The notes beneath the pieces were generated by a model that did not search any database, was not told the DNA's origin, and saw nothing but the letters and a program-made list of their open reading frames with translations. Of a stretch of 64,000 nt of DNA, positions 28,001-43,000 are shown piece by piece. How positions within the stretch are numbered: position 1 is the stretch's first letter; each line of letters starts with the position of its first letter. Both the position numbers and the translations under genes were made by a program. Source of the stretch: Mytilus californianus (lineage: Eukaryota > Mollusca > Bivalvia > Mytilida > Mytilidae); assembly GCF_021869535.1 (NCBI RefSeq), contig NW_026262712.1, positions 102,242,140 through 102,306,139 of the forward strand, read 5' to 3'.

Positions 28001-31000
28001 ATTGATGTTTTTTATATACGGAAAGTTATCAACATAAAATTTACTATTATTTAATATTAATCAGTTATTAGAACTGAGGTAAAAGATAAAGATTAAAGCA
28101 GTATATGTGATTGAAGATTTTAAGGGATAACACCAACCACCAATGCAATTCTCCGAAAAATCAAATATACAAAACGTAGACAAAAACAAATGTTGCATAT
28201 AACATGACTTAGTAGAGGGACAAAATGTAAGAAGCAAGCTACATCTGTCGGTTGCATACTGCCACTCAAGAACAATTCGAAAATAACAATTTTTACACGT
28301 GAAATGAAAACTTTTTCCTTACATTAAGTTGAAAAAGATTCCTGAATTAAGTATCAATATTTCACGTATTAATCTTGTTCCATGAAAGCAATCGTTCCCA
28401 ATTTTATCTACATGGCATGTCTTGTCACGGAATTTTTATTTCATATTAGTAGGTTTTATTTTGTTCGATAAGCTGAGAAAACAACCTTTGTGACGTAAAG
28501 TATTGACGGATGTAGAATGTCATCGTATCGGAATATTTGCGCTATTTTCTAAATATTTTGCTATGAAACATTCAACACAACTTTTTGTTGTAGGTATTAA
28601 TGAATCATTGCCATTTCTGCAGTGGGTCCACGGAAGGGGTTTTGATTTAAGCGTTGTTAATGATGACGAAGATTCCATTTTGATGGCAATGTTAGCTAGT
28701 TACAACAGCAGTAAAAGGGATGAACGGGATGAAAAATTTGCTGAAATTGTTCACTTTTTCGCTGAAAATGATGTCAAATTTGTAAAGAACAAATATAAAA
28801 ATTCCCCTTTACATAACGCAGTAAAAGGAGGATATCCTAGAACGATAGAGGCATTAATAGAACACGGGGTCGATGTATGCTGTCGAAATGAAAGCGGATT
28901 GACACCTATACATTATTGTTTGGAAAGTCCAGGTAAATATGACTACATTTTTTACTAAGAAAAAACAAAGAAAAAAATCCTGATGTACTATTAGTACTCA
29001 TCGTGTTGTTAATAAATGTAAAAATCAAGGATTAAAGGAAAATTGTAATGGTCATAAACGCGAAGGAAAGAAGGAGATTGTTGTAAAAGAAGATAAATAG
29101 AACATAGCTGTGATCGAAAATGTAAGGACTCGATGAAAACTTACAAATCTTGTTAACAGTAATTAAACTGAGTTGTTTAAAACGACATTTATTGTCATTT
29201 TCTATTTTTATAAAGATTTATAATATGCAACGGTCATCCAACATAATTTTTTCTGATAATCAAAGAAAGTTTTGTCGCTTACATTCATTTTTGTGTACAT
29301 TGGTATTTGTTGAATTGTTGTCGTATTTGAGGACCTACATGTACTAGATTACCTTACATTTAGATTCAACCAAAAATGATATTTATCGTGAAAATAAATG
29401 TGATATGACCAAACAGTTATAATGAAAGGAATATGAAACATCCTTATATTTCAAACATGGGCACTAGCATTACTTTCCAACTGGTCCTATTTTTATTTTT
29501 TTTTTAAATATTTTCAATTCCGTTGAAACTAATTGAATTATTTTTCCGTTTGATGTGGTTTTTGCTAGTATCAATATTATAGAGTTGCAGCTATTAATTA
29601 TTACAAAGTGCTATGTTAGACTGTATTTTTGAATGATTTATATCCTTAGATAAAACAAATGGTCCAGAGATTTTATCACAACTACTAACTTTTGCACTAT
29701 TAAAAGAAGATATAAAATCGCTAGAGGGAGGAAAGCTTCTATATCTCTCATCAATGATAGGATATACTACACATTTAGATGAAGATTCGGCAAATTTTCA
29801 AACTGAGCTAACAGCAATACTCTTGGAAAATGGTGCAGACCCCAACGCTCACGTAGGTGACGAAATACCATTGATAGCAGCATGCAGACAAAACAACATA
29901 GGGTTGACAACACTCTTATTAGATTATGGGGCAAATGTAAATATAACAAACAGTGAAGGAAGTTCTATTCTCCATATTTTGTTTTCTGTTTATTCGGACA
30001 AAGGTAAGATTTGAAATAAAACTTTTAATTGTCTAATACCTCACTGGTGTTAAGCGGATGGTCGTAACGTAAAGTTACGACCATCCGAAAATGGGAGACA
30101 ACTCTAGGGATAAGTTTTTCTTTTCCAATTTTCGTGCTGTAAAAGGTTCATTTGAGCCAAAATCGCTTATCTCATATAAACTTATCGTGAGTGCGTTGAT
30201 ATTGAAACCAAATTTGATACATAAAATCATTCCAATTTTCGTAAAATAGTCATTCAAAAATTCGAGCATGATGGTCGTAACTTTATATGTGTGATTGTCG
30301 TAACGTCAACTATAGTATTTTGGATGATGGTCGTAACCGACTCAAGATGGTCGTAACTTTGAAAGATGACCATAACTTGAGTATTTAGACGAATTTGTAT
30401 TAACGTATTTTAAAAGTAATGTGCACATAACCATGTTAATAAAATCAGATGTCATATATGGTTTACTACAAACAATATTATTTGTTACACTGATAATGGT
30501 ATGCAGAAATTAAAGAATTATTAACCATACACAGTTCTGATGTATTCCAAACGCCCATCATTTAGGAGAAACAATAAAAACTAATCAACTCGCATTAAGC
30601 CAAATAGTATATTAGGGTTGAGTATTAATATATTATTTACTGTACGATAAGGCATAAAATTGTTCAATGCACGTGTATTCCCTCATATTTTTTTTTAGAT
30701 TTTTTTTATTTACGACTTTTTATTATCTGCAGTCAAGTAGGGAGATGAAATAATTGAACGTACAATTTTGAACAATCATCTTCAACTTTTAATCAGCTAT
30801 TGCAGTTCTTATAATCATTAGTCTTCAAATATTCGGTTTTTGGTCGTTCATGATGAAGGTAAATCCACAAATGCGCATCGGAGTCATGGAATTTTAAAGT
30901 GTTGTCTTTATTTTTTATCGATTGCATGACGATCATATGTTGCGGTATATCATTGATATTAGTTCTAAGTATTAGCACGGAATGAAAACTGAGTCCATGG

Positions 31001-34000
31001 TGTCACAATGAACATTGTGTTAACCTTGAAAGTAGGAATATTTTTGAAATATATTTTACACTGCTACACGCGCTGAATTTAAGTGTAAGATCAAATATTA
31101 GTAGTTTGTAGCCAGGATAATATTACAAGGTAGAACTAAATGTACAGCGGCAACTATCACATACATATGCAGGTTAAAAATAATGTTAATGTTATATGTT
31201 TATATTGTATGAATGTATTCAGCTTTAAAAGACCAGCAGGCTGAGTTGAAGCATAACGTTCTATCTTTTAATATTATCCTGGCTACAAGCTACTCTGGCT
31301 CATAAATGTATTTGATTCCATTCTTAAGTTCAGTGTGTATAGCGGATAGCAGTGTAGAATAGATATCAACAACCTCCTTCATTCGAAGCTAACACAAGGT
31401 TCATTGCGACCCCATGGATTCAGTATTCCAACCCATGCTAAGAAATCCTCGCTCAAAATTCTTGTGGTCCTTCTACGGCACCCATCAGTAGTTACCGATT
31501 TGATTTCATTCAACAAATTAATTTATGACCTGCATGTACGTGTCGCTGAGAACACGGCTTTGATATTAATCATCCGTGTTATTTGCTCTACGGGATGTTT
31601 GCATAATTTCAACGAAGGCAATTTGGCATGGTACCAATAGTCGTATTCAGGATTTGCTATAACAACGGGTAATAATCCTACCTGAACTTTGTCATTGTAC
31701 AGGGAAAATTTGAGCAGCTTATAATCAGCTTGACTTTACCAAATGACAATACAACTTCTAAAAATACAGGCTAAAAATTAGGCGTATGTTCTTTAATTCA
31801 GGTACGGACCCGCGATGTCGCGGGTATGGTCTAGTCTCGATAACGACGTCCATAACCTATCAATATTTTTAGCTTATTTTGATACCTTACTAATGCTCTT
31901 TCGACTTAAAGTATCAATTTTAAATTGTAGATTTTTTTTAAAATTCCACTTAGTTGGTACATCCTCAAATAGTTTTAAAAAAGTTGATCTTTTCAATAGA
32001 TGCAAAATCTAAAGAAAAAAAATCAAGATACTGTTATCTCATGTGATGTCCAATTTGTTAAAAACACCTTTTATTAAAATAATTTATTTTGTAATTAAAA
32101 ATGATTTGATACATTTCGTGCCTTTTTATTCCTTACTAAGAATGATAATAACCAGAGCTGTGTTTCTCGTTTTAAAATGAATTCTCAACTTTTGAGAAAT
32201 TTATTTTGTTATTGAATTTAATCGCCTACAACTATTTGCCTCTTGGTTAATTTTATACATTATATTTTAAGTAACAGTGACTGTTCATTTCATTTTGTAT
32301 TGTTTCGTCCGATTCGTTCCAATTTCTTCCGTTTCGCACTTTACAGGTACCCCTCTCTTCACCCCTTTTAGTTTTTATTATTTGGTGAAAACAACTTCAC
32401 AAATATATCATATATTATATTCATATAATAAAAGACACGTTTAAAACTGTTGACTTGCCTTATTCGGTCCAAAACATTTAAAAAATTAGGAATTTTGATA
32501 TTTCAAAACTTTAATAAAAATTCCAATAAAAACCTAATATTTTAAAACTTTTTAAAATTTTGAATTGATAAGTGTTACACGGACCGCAATTGCTTTATTA
32601 TACGTTGTATGTAAAAATAAAAAAACTTCACAAATATATCAAATGATATATTTATATAATAAAAGACACGTTTAAAACTCTTGACTTGCCTTATTCGGTC
32701 CTATTTAATAAAGAGTGACTACCATCACAATTTACGTTACGACCACCCTCAACATTTTTGTTGTTTAAGTTACGACCATCATGCTCGAATTTTTGAATTA
32801 CTATTTTACGAAAATTGGAATGTTTTTATGTATCAAATTTTATTTCAATATCAACGCACTGACGATAAGTATGTATGAGACAAGCGGTTTGGTTCAAATA
32901 AAACTTTTACTGCACGAAAATCGGAAAAGAAAAACTGACCTCCAGAGTTGTCTCCCATTTTTGGCTAACCTTACATTTACGTTACGACCATCCGCTTACC
33001 ACCAGTGATACCTATGATGTAAATAACAATTTTCTTAATATCATTAAATATTTGAGTGAACGGTGTCCGTGTATATGTTCTACTTGTCGCTACTACAATC
33101 TTGTATTTTTTACCTGTGGTAATACCGAATATGATTTATCATCAGTTTTAACTAGCCATGTGCAACGCGAAGGAAGATAGAATTGCACCAGACAATCCAC
33201 TCGGCGGAAAATTGTACATTTACCACAGCTAATTATGTTTCAAATATGTTTTCATTGATTGGTTTTTCTGTTGTATTTTGTCGACTTATATTTGTCTATT
33301 ATCTATTTTAGCATGGATGTTATTATCTGTTTTGATACATGGTTTTAAAATGCACCTTTTTATATTCTATCTTTCCTAATATATCTATCATGTTAAATTC
33401 ATGCAATGTAGTCAGAGTCTTGAACAAGAGCTATTTTGTGCAAGTGTCATCTTGAATCAGTGTGCTATATTGATATATTCATTACTATATATATGAAATG
33501 TGTTCAAAGTACTCTTTTATGTGGGTATATCGTTCTTACTTATCATGTAAATAAGGCCTTAAATTCTGGAATTGCTTCAATAGATGGCCTCATTTATACG
33601 TGTCTTCCTTATGTCCAATGTAATGTTTAATGAAAACATAAAATTTACTGACATTTGAACAGCTGGGGCAAAAGAGGGGCGACAGATACCAGATCTAGAG
33701 GAACATCCAAACTCATCGATCGAAAATAAACTGAAAACGCCATGGCTATAAAAGAAAAATATAAACAGACAAATAATAGTACACGAGACACAACATAGAT
33801 ATAAACTAAGGACTAAACAACACAAACTTCACCAGAAACTGGAGGTGATCTCAGGTACTCCGGAAGAATAAGAAAATCCCGCTCCACATGTGGCACCCGT
33901 CGTGTTGATCATGTTATCGCACACCCGGTAAATAGTCTAATTAGGTACGTCACATTCATGAAAAGGGAACGGGTTTGTAGTCTTAGCAGGTCATTAAACA

Positions 34001-37000
34001 CCGAAGTATAATTTTAACTTCGAAAATACAACTTTAGAATATATTGTAGGAGCTTTTCAGATCAAAATTGGTTTAAATGTGTTTGACTCGGCATAACAAC
34101 GTGTAAGGCAATTGAAACAAAAGAAACAACATTATGATGTATGCCTAATCGCTTTAATATTTTAATGAAAACGAAATTTACAACGAAAACCATCGACTGA
34201 CTAAAGACAGGAACATTAAAAAAGTTCACTATCAAACATGTTTTTTATTTCACAAATCTTCTATTATACAACGGTGTAACAGCTCAACTCAACTAATATG
34301 CCTACTATTGTCAAAATGGTCGGTTTGCAAGGCAAATACACAAATTGATTCTCGGTCAATCATGTGTATGATAGCTTAAACGTTCTTCCACTTACGTCAG
34401 ATATTGGTTGAACTAGAACTACACTAAAAAAATCAAATATCTTCTATTTGTAAAAAAAAAAGATGATGTGGTAGATAACCAATACAACAAATCTCCACAA
34501 GAGACCAAATGACACAGACATTCACAACTGTGTGCCATCGTACGGCCTTCAAAAATGAGCAAAGTCCATACCGCGTAGTCATCTTTACATTTGTAAATGG
34601 CCACGACATAACAAATGTGAAGCAAATCAAACAAGAAAAACTAATGGGCTAATTTATGTACAATTACAGAATACATAAAGAAATTATTGTCTATCTGTCT
34701 GTCTGTCTGTCTGTCTAACTGTTAGTACTTTACCTTTCTTAAAGAAAAGAAACTGCAATTGGTTAAACTATTGCTTGGAAGAGGTATACATGTAGATATG
34801 GTCGACAAGTCCGGACGATCTGCATTGTTTTTAGCCATTCAGACGTGTTCTCGTGATCCAATTGATGACCGCGATGAAATGGAATTCGATTCTCCATCAA
34901 AAATATATTATGATGCATCCAGAGAAATTGTACTTGAGCTGATTCAAAATGGATCAGATGTCAATTTACAAGATAATTCAGGAAACACAGCCTTAATAAC
35001 GTTCAGTCACTCAGGTAAGTTTTTTCTTTGAGCTACACATATATTATTTATTCGACACTTTAGGAAGACGCATAAATACCCCACCCATAATTGAATAAAA
35101 ACAAATCTACGACCGCCATGAATTATTTATATATTGTTCGCTTAAAACTGTTGGATAAACTGCTTACATTTTATATCAGCATCCTTTTATGATACAAAGA
35201 ATTCGGCACTTTTTAAAGATAGAGATATCATCAAAGTACAAATTACAAGATAATTCTTATTCCTTGATGTTTCAATCGCGCAAAAGGTGATAGGACTGTG
35301 GTTATGACTATTTGAACAAAACTGTAAGCATCTGTAACACAGATAGCCAATGAACACCAACCAGCTTGTAATGACACCTGTAAAACTGTTGAAGGCATGA
35401 AATATTGTATATAAATTCTGTTGCAATTATAATCGCACAATGTCTTCAAGGCTGTTGTTTGTTTTAATTTGCAGGTTCCGATGCGTTTATAGAAGATCTC
35501 TTACAAGCAGGTGCCGATCCAAAATCATGTAATGACAGATTTTGTTTACATTTTGCCGTAAGAAATAGATTATTACGGAGTAGGAGCAAACCCTGGGTTA
35601 ATTTTGTATGTCTGCTTTTGGATAAAGGGGCATCTCCAAATGACTTTAAAGGACATGTATCAAATTTAATTGAAGTTACTGTAAAGAAAAATATACTCCT
35701 GGTAGAGAAGATATTGAAGCACGGAGGGGATGTAAATTTTACAGACAACACAAAAAGAACTGCGTTGCATTATGCCTGTATTTTAAGTAAGATATTGAAA
35801 TTTTATACACGCAAGTTCTATAGAAAAATGTGTGTAAGACAGTTTCTGGTTTGTTAATTGAAATAGATTTTCTAGAGTATTGACAAATTGAAAATACTGG
35901 TTTGTGAAGGGAAAAAATACTTTTTATCACAGCCAGTATTATTATTATTTATTTATCATTTTCGCAATCTCTCAGCTTTAGGTATGTCTGCAGGTTTAAA
36001 AAACTTATTGCAGATTTATTTACAGGAAAATGCATTAATGATTAGTTCCCGATTACGGATTTGTACAGTCTAAATTGCATTTAAGTTTTCATGGAGATCT
36101 GATGTGTTGAATTCATTCACATTCAAAAAGTCATATTTCTAAATAAAGGTATCATTTGAACAAAATATCCTTCCTCAAGAAAAGAACATTTAAAATACCA
36201 ACAAAAATCAATCAAATTTGAAAAAGAAAAATGTATTCCTTTCGACAAAACAAAAATTGTATTGGAAACAATGTATGAACAAACTATGTCAGACAAATTT
36301 GTTTTTTTCTCTCTCACTTATATATGTGTACTTGAGAGAGAACAATGTATAACAATAACTTATGTTATGGATAATGCATATTTTAAGGTTTTTCTTGTCG
36401 TAGAACACACCGAGGAGTGCCAGAATTGGTCAAATGAAAGACCGACCGTAGGGAGGTCTTTCTTTGGGCAATCCTGACATCCCGAGGTGTGTTCTACGAC
36501 TAGAAAAACCTTAAAATATGCATTATCTGACTTATATACCGTCAAAAAAATATTATTTTTTAAAAAGATTTGCAAAATTTAGAATCCTATTTCACCGACC
36601 ACACTAAAGTTGGATATTCCTTTCTAATGCGTTCAGGTTTTAATAGACATTTTCGAAAACTATTCGATACCGACGCTTACACCTACGCCTATGCCTACAG
36701 GTAACCTTTTTGAGAAGGGGTCATCTCAATATGTACAACGACCACAGGCATTTATATTATATATTTTTTTATCTAATCTTACATTTTAAATACTGTATAA
36801 TACTTTTATTTTGAATGATTTGCTACTTTATTAGCACTGTTTAGTAGCTGAGAATTGACCGATCTTAATATTGTACTTTGGAAAAAAAAGGGGGGGGGGG
36901 CTTTGTGTAAATTAGTAAAACTTCAATCAGAAACAAGAATGTGTAAAGTCTTTTATAGCGTGAAACAGAACGTATTTTAGTATGTGTTATCTTTGTGTAA

Positions 37001-40000
37001 TCAGGGCGGTACGGAATTTTACACCGGTGTTGAAAATGCATTGTAAAATTCCGTACACCCCTGATAACACTAAGCCTTTACTAATTTTTATACGACCGCA
37101 AAAAATTTGCGTTCGTATATTGCTATCACGTCGTCGTCGTCCGAAGACATTTGGTTTCCGGACAATAACTTTAGTTTAAGTGTATGGATCTCTATGAAAT
37201 TTGACCAAAAGGTTCAATACTACAAAAGAAAGGTTGGGATTGTTTTTGGGGATGATGGTCTCAACCGTTTAGGAATTAGGGGCCAACAAGAGGCCCAAAA
37301 CAAGCATTTTTCTAGTTTAAGGACAATAACTTGTGTATAAGTATTTTGATTGCTCTGAAATTATACCACAAGGTTCAATACCACCAGTAGAAGTTTGGGA
37401 TTCATTTTGGGGGTAATTGCCCAAACCGTTCAGGGGAGAAAAAAAAACAGTTTTTTTGGGGGGGGGGGGGGTCAATTTTTTTTCCTCAAGATTTAAGAAA
37501 TTATCAATTTTCAAAAAAAAAAATGGGGGTCACAATTTATTTTGCTAATTTTTTGTATATAGTTTGAAAACAGATTTACTAAGTATTGCGCAACAGCACA
37601 GTGTATTGCACAACAGCAAGACATTTTCAATTGAATATAAATTCAAATCATATAACCAATTTCAAGTTCTTTGACTACATTTATTCTGTGTCAGAAACCT
37701 ATAATGTGTCAAATATTTAATTACAATCCAAATTCAGACCTGTATCAAGCTTGAATATTGTTTCCATTTTTGCCCCAACTGTTCAGGATTGGACCTCTGC
37801 GGTCGTATCCAACTGCGCTCGAAGTAGCAGTTTATTATACCTGGGTATAAAATTAAAAAAAATCTTATAAAGAACTTTCACTTCACAATTCAACACTGGT
37901 GTTGCTGCGCGTTGTCAAATATAACGTTGATATATATATTTTTTTTTGTAAAGAGGGGGGTGGGGTTCTACATTTTATCTTTATGTTTAGTTTTGGGAAA
38001 TTTTTGTTTTTTTGTAATTTTTGATTCTTTTTTATTACATTTTGCATTTTATTTTAACTTTTAGCAGTTATATTTTACTTTTGGCATTTTATTTTTGGTG
38101 GAATTTACACTACAACCGTTTTTATTTTATACCGAGTCACCGAAACGTCCATTACAAATCCTAAGACCTGTTGATTTATATTGTTAAAAATATATTTGCT
38201 TGCTTCATAAGAAATAAGATACTTTATTTATGTTCCGAATGCTTTCTAGAAATTCAATTCGCCAATTGTATATTCTACCACAAAACTGTATTCCGTTTGA
38301 TTGGTTGCAAAAGGAGACAATTAAAAAAAAACAGATGGAATGTCACAAATTTATTACTTAAAATAATCCAAAACTAATGAGAGCATTCGGTGTTTCTAGC
38401 TCCGATTCCGAATAAAAAATCATATTGAAAAAATACAGAATGTATTTTTTTGATATCTGCAACCAAGTTTTACGAGGTCATTCATTCAGTATGTTTTGAC
38501 ATTTTGATACGGTCCCTATTGTAGTCAGTGTAGGTGTCGGTGTCGGTGTCGGTGTAAGTGTCTGTGTAGATGACTTTTCAAAAATGTCTAATAAGAACTA
38601 CGGCTCATTTAGAATGTGAAATAAAACTCACTCAATAATCTAGATATAAACCTTAGAAATTATTATCCATACACAATAAAAATATTACTGTAACTGCATG
38701 AAGTAAGACACAAATGATTTGTTACCATCCGATAACGGTGTATGAAGAATACAAGACACTTTGTAAGTAATTTATTGTACCAACTTAGTTTATGAAAAAG
38801 GGGGAGGGGTGCAATGTTTTTGTCTATCTGTAATGCCATTTATATCGCGGAAAAGTGAATATTTTTTCAACAATTTTAATTGAATTGAATGAAATATTTA
38901 GAATGATTTTCTTTTGAATAGGAATATATATTTTTTTAACAGATAATCAGGATATAACTATATACCCTCCCCCCATTCCGACCCCATTGTCAGGTACGTG
39001 AATGTTATTCAATAGAATATAAGAATATTTTATTAGATGATCATTTGATCAGTTGCACCTATCATAGATTGAACTTTAAAAAAATAAATTCCCTAGTCGG
39101 CAACATAAAACATTCAGATGAATTTAATTTTGAAGTAAATTATAGTTTGCATTTTTATCAAGGAAAATAATGACCTCACACAGGACATTATTTTATGCCT
39201 TGTAGCATATTTCATTGAAACATGGTATCGTCCGGGTTGATTCATCGAAAGAATGACCTATCGTTCTGAAAGAAAATAACTCCATATAGGTATATAAATA
39301 TGAGATTGATTATTCAAAACATTTTTCATTTCTGCCTGCAATTTTTGAAGTGAATTCTAAACTGAACTAAAAATTAAAACGTTTTTTCTCTTGTATGCCC
39401 ATCATAACAACCCGTCTGGAAATTACGTGTCTTTGTAGTGATTAGTTTTTTTGGTTTACAGTTTTTATTTCAAAAGTTTCCAATTGTGCACCATTTTTTT
39501 TTGTACTTATGTCAAGCAAAACTGATACAACTTCTTTTAGAGAAAAGGGAAAAAACAGATTTTTAATTTCTTGAATTTCCTTTTCATGTTTATTGATGAT
39601 TTCACTCACAAGCCCACATTTCAGTGAGTACTAGCATGGCATATATCAAACTCAACTTGCAATTAGGAATATAAGCAAAACTAAAAGCTTTACATCTTAT
39701 CTTGATCTCGTCCTCCATATTGACATAGATGGACGTCTATTTTTCTAGAAAATATGACTAACATATAATTTCAACTGTCGATCTGTCAATTAATCATTTC
39801 TCAGCAGTGACATACCATCTGTCACAAAGAAACAAATAAATGGACAAAACAGAGCAAGCATACGACATCTCACAATTTATTGATTTATTTCCAATAAGTA
39901 AATGTAAATATTAACAGTGTATGAATATGTGTGTATTTGTAGAGAATACGATGGATAGGGATGAAATAATTAATAAACTCGTTGAATTCGGTGCAGACCT

Positions 40001-43000
40001 TAATTGTCCATCAATTACTGGAGAAAAACCACTGGATGTTTTGATGAAGAGTATGATACACGATATAAGAAACAATTATTCTATCTGGGATGACCTAAAC
40101 GATCCATATTGTCAAAAAGTTGTAGTTGATTTGTCCTCATTCAATCTTTTTGTTAGTGGAGGGTGTGATTTAACTCCAGTTCAAGATCTAAAGAAAGACA
40201 TGTTTATACCGTTCCAAAAGGAAATGTTTGAATGGTCAACAAATTTAATTGTAGAGAGGTTAGTTGATTTTAGATAATTATTGTACGTTTGTCTTCCCGT
40301 GTAGTTTTTATACACAACAGATTAGAAATATTATAATTCGACAAAGTTTATACACGCATAACAGTTTTAGTTGCATAAGTATTGAGAGCGCGCTTTTTTT
40401 TATGTGTTAATACATGTCTCTCATAGAACGCTGTATGTATGATTGTGCTATTTTTATCTTGTTTTGTCTAATTGACGAATACATGTCAATAGTCTGTTCT
40501 TATTCACAAAATTTAATGTTAAAAACATTCTATAATTTGAATTTCAAATTACCTCAAACTAACTGCCTGTCGATACTTTAATTTTGGCATTGCACAATGC
40601 TGTTTTCTTTGACTGTCCATGGCGCTAAAACACTTAATCCCTGGGAACTGTTTTAATTGAGTTTAGTCTCTGTTGCATGATGTTTCAATATTAATTGTTT
40701 TTGGATTTTCACTAGCTTTCAGTAACTGCGAATACACTCAAATCGTACGTTCGTGTTGATTTGACCTATTGACAAAATTTGTAATGCATTTCTGTAATTC
40801 AATGTTTACTTATTTTGTGTTATTTTCGTCCCTCTATTTTTAATATCTACCACCTTTGATAAGATTTTGAAAGGACGATAAATTTTCACTTATTATTTAT
40901 TTGGTAAAATAAAAATAACCTTTTTTAAACGTCTCTTTTAGTTAAGCCATCTTAATTGATATTTTATAGTGTATCTTTTCATGATGTAATGTTACACTCC
41001 TGTCTCAGGTTAGGGTGGACTTTGGTGTCAAAACGGTTAAACCCTCTGTTTATTTTATGCACCTATCCTAAGCCAGGAACAAGTTGTACAGTGGTTGTCT
41101 TTTGTTGGTATGGTTCATAGGTGTTTCACGTTACTAGGTTTTGATATAGATGAGACCGTTTGTCTTCCTGTTTGAATTGTTTTATACTTGTCTTTTTGTG
41201 GCCCTTTATAGCATGCTTTTCGGTGTGAAAAAAAGTCGCCTCATTGAAGACCAATAAAAATGTTACTTTTTATACATTGTGACTTGGATGGTACCACTCA
41301 TACCACATCTTCTTAATTATAATCAAACGTATGACAAACTTTTAAAAATATTTATCAATTCGTCAAAGGTATAATTGATATTATTTGAAGATTTTATTGT
41401 ATGAGTAGATAGCCAATATAAGTAGCACAATTCTTAACAAAAACACGATGTCTAAAACAAAGTGACCGATTTTATATTTTGATATCATAACAAAAAATTG
41501 CAAAAAATGTTTGCAATATACTGTTAAAATTACAACACATATCGACGAAGATAAATATGCAAACAATTATTAAAATGACTTAGCTAGTGGATATTGTTTT
41601 CCTGTTTAACATTTTAAGTTTGCACGAAAATGATGAATAGTGCCTGCTAGTTCTAGCTACACATTTTAGCTATATTTGTCTTTTTGTCTTATTACTTATT
41701 TTTTACATGCCTTTGTCAGTTTATTTTCGATTTATGAGTTTGGATGTCCCTTTGATATCTTTCGCCACTCTTTAAACTACTAAAACATAAATTTGAGCAT
41801 AGGCTTGTTCAAAAAACCAGTTTGAATGTACAAAAATATGGAGTTTATATGAACAAAGTCAGGGTATAAATAGGGAAAAAACTACTTTTTTCCGTTCTAC
41901 CGTAAATCTTTCCAATCACAATGCATATAAAACATTAATATGTTTGCCTTTGATATTTTATTGTGTGCGGATTGATTACGTATTAAATCAAAACACTATA
42001 TACTTTCTACTCCATTATAATTGTATTTTTTAACATTAATGATGATTTTTGTTATCTTTTACAGCAAAGATCGTTCAAATGAATCCGTTTTACTCAATTT
42101 ACTACAAACAGGATTGTTTGAAACGGCCGAATGTCTCATTCGATGCGGTTGGCAGGTAGAAAGTGAAAAATGGTTCAGTACTGACAAAATCGCAAAACTT
42201 GATACATCAAGCATTGAGATCTGTGGAAGATATAGAAAACTAGATGTTCAAAATTGTAAAGACCAATTTCAAGATTTTGTTGACAACATAGATACAGGAC
42301 CAATATCTTTATCAATAATATGTAGGAAAAGCATTAGACAGCAGCTTGTAAAAGCATCAAGAGGGGCAGAGATCAAGACAAGGATTAACCTACTCCCTGT
42401 CCCGCCGATAATACAATCATTCCTGGCCTTACATGATTTTTTCCAGGATTACGAAATTATAAAACTGCGAAACAATAATAGGTATGAAAAATGATTGATT
42501 TCAAATAGGGAGATCTAAATATAAATATTAGAGCTGTACACGTTTAAAGGTTTCCAAATTTTATAAATAATCAGATGAAGTTTTTTTCTTTCAATTATTC
42601 TGTAAATAGACTTTCGCAAAATTGTAATGCATATTTAAAAAAACAAGATTGCTAGATATTGAAATTAATTGAATGCACCAGATACGTCGTTTGAAATTTA
42701 TTTGTTATATTTCGCCCCTCTTTTATACCTTTGCTGATCTGGTTTATGTGTTGTTTACGTTTGGGGACCAGAAGATTTATTTAAATGTTACGATCACAAT
42801 CACGAATTGTATAATCTAAGGCCGAAAAACGGATTCTATTCGATGTGCCAGTGCTTAACTTATTATGTTTTTTGTATTATGTACCTTATTTCGTCACTGC
42901 CTAATCGAGATATAAACATCGGTGAATTAATGTCGCCTTAATTCAGTGCATTTGTCATCGATGTGTTCAGCAATCGAACCATTAAACAAATAAATTTATA

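Larger units (their letters stand above)
30036..33013. mobile_element. 2,966-bp transposon with long terminal inverted repeats
   Basis: Arms at about 30042-30290 and 32755-33007 are inverted copies. Both ends start CACTGGTG(T/G)TAAGCGG and carry ATGGTCGTAAC motifs, then matching stretches around GGGAGACAACTCT and CAAAAATTCGAGCATGATGG. The flanking 6-bp duplication ATACCT lies at 30036-30041 and 33008-33013. The motif GTCGTAAC recurs several times inside the left arm. The interior shows no transposase-like frame, so it looks non-autonomous, and it holds nested repeats. It sits 33 bp after the exon 16 donor. Confidence 0.8.

Noticed and set aside
31802-31830. Perfect short palindrome ACCCGCGATGTCGCGGGT
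   Set aside because: The stem is only 7-8 bp and no wider structure or repeat was found around it.
36262-36575. Overlapping frames on both strands sharing DNAYFKVFLVVEHT
   Set aside because: The shared peptide results from reading a palindrome from both strands, not from coding.
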